From contig JANQPG010000109.1 of assembly GCA_028289545.1 (NCBI GenBank), forward strand, positions 1 through 64,000: 64,000 nucleotides of DNA. Direction: 5' to 3'. Below are positions 61,357 to 64,000 of this stretch, one piece after another; within the stretch, counting starts at the first letter, position 1; every line of letters starts with the position of its first letter. The stretch is from Woeseiaceae bacterium. Lineage in GTDB: Bacteria > Pseudomonadota > Gammaproteobacteria > Steroidobacterales > Woeseiaceae. The translations under genes were made by a program, and so were the position numbers. A model generated the notes under the pieces. It ran no database searches, was not told the origin of the DNA, and saw only the letters and a list, made by a program, of their open reading frames with translations.

Positions 61357-62772
61357 CTAGGTTCCACAGAACGTGCGGGTGACTCGCTCGCGAACCCTCG
61401 GTGCTTTAGCGTAGTCCGAGAGGTCCGGTTGTTCTGCGTACGGTTTTGCCAGCGCGGTATTCATATCGTTGAATACCGTGAGATCGCCTTCAACCGCTTC
61501 GGCAATCGCCTGCTCGACGCGGTGATTTCGCGGAATGAAGAGCGGATTTACCGAGTTCATGAAAGCCGAAATCTCGGCGGGTGTCTTGCCCTGGTCAGCC
61601 GTGCGCTGCCGCCATTTGGTCTCGAAGGGTCCGAACCGGCTGTCATCAATAGCGTCGACTCGTGACGCCAGTTCGCGAAAGCTCAGGGTATAGTCGAGCC
61701 CGTTGTCGTCTAGATACTTCAACCATTCGGCAATGATTCCGCTATCCGTTTCCTGAACGTCGTACAACCCCAGTTTTGGCCCCATCAGTGCAAGGTAGTG
61801 AGCCCCGTATCGATCCGGGAAGCTGGCCAAGACCGCCTCAAGTTCATCTTTTTCGGCACCAATGGCGAGCAACGTAACGGCGAGACGGGCAAGATTCCAT
61901 TGCGCAATGGCTGGCTGATTCGCGTACGCGTACCGACCATGGGTATCGATGGAACTGAACACCTTGTCGTACCGGAATTCATCCATGTACGCGGCGGGGC
62001 CGTAGTCGATGGTCTCACCGGAAATTGTCGTATTGTCGGTGTTCATGACGCCATGAATGAAACCAATCGACATCCAGTGTGCGATCAATTCGGCCTGACG
62101 TTCCGCTACACGCCGAAAAAACCCGACATACGGAGACTTCTCGTCCGCCACTTCCGGATAGTGACGGGCGATCGCGTAGTCGGCGAGCGTTCTGAGCGAT
62201 TCCACGTCATTTTGTTCGGCAAAATACTCGAACGTGCCAACGCGCAGATGACTGGCGGCCACTCGCGTAAACACGGCTCCCGGCAAGGGAGACTCCCTGT
62301 AAACCGTTTCCCCGGTTCCAACGGCCGCAAGCGCCCTGGTGGTCGGTACGCCGAGATGATGCATCGCCTCACTCAGAATGTACTCGCGCAACACCGGGCC
62401 CAACCAGGACTTGCCGTCGCCTCCCCGCGAGAACGGCGTACGGCCAGAGCCTTTGAGCTGGATATCAAAGCGATTGCCAGCGTCGGTGACTATCTCGCCC
62501 AGCAAGGCAGCGCGACCATCGCCGAGCTGGGGCACGAAGTATCCGAACTGGTGGCCAGCATATGCCATGGAGATCGGTTGGCTTCCTTCCACCGCTACGG
62601 ATCCGCTGAAAACGCTGGCGAGCTGCGCCTCATCATAGCCCGACGCGGCAAGACCCAGCTCGAGCGCGAGCTCTTGATTCCAGGCAAGGAGAGCCGGTGC
62701 CGGCACCTCGTTGGGACTGACCGTTGCGTAGAACGCCTTGGGCAAGGCAGCGTAGCTGTTTTCGAAGTTCAT
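61357..62772 (-). CDS. selO: SelO/YdiU-family protein adenylyltransferase (AMPylator)
   Basis: 471 aa, the normal length. SelO pseudokinase motifs: SMAYAGHQFGYFVPQLGDGRAALLGEI, DIQLKGSGRTPFSRGGDGK (ATP contacts), LREYILSEAMHHLGVPTTRALA, GFIHGVMNTDN and IDYGPAAYMD (metal Asp). It transfers AMP to Ser/Thr/Tyr of redox proteins. C-terminus ends FCGT, as in bacterial forms with Cys where eukaryotes carry selenocysteine. Confidence 0.93.
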   Translation of the reverse strand: MNFENSYAALPKAFYATVSPNEVPAPALLAWNQELALELGLAASGYDEAQLASVFSGSVAVEGSQPISMAYAGHQFGYFVPQLGDGRAALLGEIVTDAGNRFDIQLKGSGRTPFSRGGDGKSWLGPVLREYILSEAMHHLGVPTTRALAAVGTGETVYRESPLPGAVFTRVAASHLRVGTFEYFAEQNDVESLRTLADYAIARHYPEVADEKSPYVGFFRRVAERQAELIAHWMSIGFIHGVMNTDNTTISGETIDYGPAAYMDEFRYDKVFSSIDTHGRYAYANQPAIAQWNLARLAVTLLAIGAEKDELEAVLASFPDRYGAHYLALMGPKLGLYDVQETDSGIIAEWLKYLDDNGLDYTLSFRELASRVDAIDDSRFGPFETKWRQRTADQGKTPAEISAFMNSVNPLFIPRNHRVEQAIAEAVEGDLTVFNDMNTALAKPYAEQPDLSDYAKAPRVRERVTRTFCGT

Positions 62773-62844
62773 ACTCGAGCCGATGGAATCAACTGTTTGG
62801 GTTCACCCGATCTGCGGTACGCCAACAATTTCTCCAGTTACTCA

Positions 62845-63204
62845 CTACGAGAATAGCCTGGGCAGCAGAATCAGTGCGATCATAACCAATCCAAAACCAA
62901 CGGCCCAATTTAGCAAAGTGTCATACAGCTGCCTCGGGTTTTCCGACACCTCACTCGTAAGGCGATAGAACTCATCCACATCGACCCTATTCTCTACTTC
63001 ATAGTTCGGGTCCAGAATGAGCTTCTCGGCTTCGGCCTCCTGTTCGTCGAGATACACCCACAAACTCGGTTCGGTCATCAAGAAAGGCGAGACCATCCTC
63101 GCAGTGTTTTCACCCTTGATCACTGCGGGTATCCCGTTCGCCTCCAGCAAGTCTTTGAGCAAATGGAGATGAACTATGTCCGTACTCTTGGTTAAGAACT
63201 TCAT
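62845..63204 (-). CDS. DUF2007-like membrane protein
   Basis: 119 aa from ATG 63204; longer starts lack support. N-terminal DUF2007-type domain (MKFLTKSTDIVHLHLLKDLLEANGIPAVIKGENTA, LWVYLDEQEAEAEKLIL) of the PII-like fold, then a linker and one C-terminal helix (about 98-115). Function unknown. Confidence 0.75.
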   Translation of the reverse strand: MKFLTKSTDIVHLHLLKDLLEANGIPAVIKGENTARMVSPFLMTEPSLWVYLDEQEAEAEKLILDPNYEVENRVDVDEFYRLTSEVSENPRQLYDTLLNWAVGFGLVMIALILLPRLFS

Positions 63205-63322
63205 GTGATGCTCTGGACTGGGATAGCCAGCCTTTGCCAATGGATCTGGATACTGAGGATCCGCACAGAGTCAATACCCGCTCTTCATTGTAACTAGAAA
63301 GCAGCGATTTAGCCTGTGCAGT

Positions 63323-64000
63323 TCAGTCGCCAGCGTTTCTGATACTCACACTGCACACATCGTTTGGATTTTCCGTAAGACACTCGAAACCGATCGTCTT
63401 GGCTGATGGATCGTATTCAATGGGCTCTCCGGTGTACGGGTTCCTGTGTGTCGATGACCGGAGAACATTTTCTACACTGGACTCGTCGCTTTCTTCGATT
63501 TCGACCTGCAGCAGCACGAGGCTGACGCGCCCGTTGACGTCATGCATGCGACTTATGCGGTCCTGCGGCAGTTGCTGGGACGACAACCGCTTGAGAGCCA
63601 ACTTGCCGCCCAGGTTATACAGCGGAGGAGGAAACAGGCGGAACTCGTAGGTCAGCCTGTCAAAACCTCGTTGTGCGTAGAATTCCTCTGCGGGAAGCGT
63701 AGCGCGAACCCGCAATGGTATCACCGCCCTGGCGTAGTACTCGTTGAGTGTTGCCCGTTCCTGGAAAAAGGGCCGCAATGCCCGGCCATCGTCGCCCAGA
63801 ATGTCGATGACCGAAGTATTGTTGAGCGCCATAATCCGTAGCTCCGCGAGAAAGGATTCTCCAATATCCAGCTCGTCATCGGTCAATGGATACAGAGTAT
63901 TCCGAATCGATTGCAATTCACTCTCACTCAGATCACGTAGCCTGATCAACGCTGACAAGAATTCCATGCTGTTTCGAAACCCAGCGAGTGCAACCATCTT
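63323..64000 (-). CDS. Protein of unknown function, 5' end outside window
   Basis: At least 225 codons, open to the right edge, so the true start may lie outside. The end, NPYTGEPIEYDPSAKTIGFECL, is a pattern seen in large hypothetical proteobacterial proteins with a C-terminal processed-domain-like segment. No signal visible in the part shown. Confidence 0.55.
   Translation of the reverse strand, partial: KMVALAGFRNSMEFLSALIRLRDLSESELQSIRNTLYPLTDDELDIGESFLAELRIMALNNTSVIDILGDDGRALRPFFQERATLNEYYARAVIPLRVRATLPAEEFYAQRGFDRLTYEFRLFPPPLYNLGGKLALKRLSSQQLPQDRISRMHDVNGRVSLVLLQVEIEESDESSVENVLRSSTHRNPYTGEPIEYDPSAKTIGFECLTENPNDVCSVSIRNAGD

Noticed and set aside
1..64000. CRISPR arrays, tRNA or rRNA genes, IS elements or prophage
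   Set aside because: No spaced direct repeats, cloverleaf-like sequence, transposase or phage genes were noticed.

Overview
The window looks like a chromosomal segment of a free-living, probably marine or sediment gammaproteobacterium. This is inferred from the mix of genes: five TonB-dependent receptors or receptor-linked systems, a laminarin-type glucan locus, sodium:solute symporters, a TtpC-type TonB-energiser fragment, SelO and ECF-sigma signalling. Base composition is GC-rich throughout. No rRNA, tRNA, phage, IS element or CRISPR array was seen. A Woeseiales-like or similar lineage would fit, but the sequence alone does not prove it.

Region 1 (1-8446) is a beta-1,3-glucan (laminarin) utilisation locus. 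It has a GH16 lipoprotein with C-terminal carbohydrate-binding regions (cut by the left edge), a GH17 lipoprotein, a GH3 beta-glucosidase, a GPH-type MFS sugar symporter and a LysR regulator. Two copies of the perfect palindrome TTGACAGCGCTGTCAA, upstream of GH16 and in the GH3/MFS divergent region, mark a LacI-type regulon whose regulator is not in view.

Region 2 (8508-28051) is a roughly 20-kb catabolic island of unknown substrate. It encodes two paralogous SSS symporters, a TonB receptor, a LacI regulator, an SDR dehydrogenase, an alpha/beta hydrolase, a MetE-C-like zinc protein, an HpcH/HpaI aldolase, an amidohydrolase/lactonase, a bicupin, a HisD-like dehydrogenase and five proteins made of two NTF2/SnoaL-like domains each. 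A shared operator (TTTGCATTCGMAGTA, read in the direction of transcription, often abutting a TACANT -10) lies in front of most transcription units, which supports one LacI-controlled regulon. This is the best candidate for an undescribed pathway.

Region 3 (28090-45981) is mixed: small DUF proteins, a MerR/TipA-like regulator, an SRPBCC-ArsR pair with a perfect inverted repeat over its ribosome-binding site, a LuxR regulator divergent from a TonB receptor, a VanX-like dipeptidase, an EamA transporter, a Fur-box-preceded siderophore receptor, a Tat-type nitroreductase-like protein, a TtpC-like protein without its proton-channel domain, a nitrilase, a retropepsin-like protease and an exported Rossmann reductase.

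Region 4 (46056-51864) is a metal-uptake operon: small His/Cys exported protein, TonB receptor, lipoprotein binding protein, FecCD permease and ATPase. It is preceded by a strong Zur-like box, suggesting uptake of zinc or a zinc-metallophore.

Region 5 (52038-64000) has a cytosolic-type M14 carboxypeptidase and a VOC protein, then an operon of ECF sigma factor, membrane protein with a dockerin repeat, cohesin-like protein and VIT/vWA lipoprotein carrying a TonB-box-like motif. ChaN-like, DUF1963, SelO, DUF2007 and unknown proteins follow, with a partial gene at the right edge.
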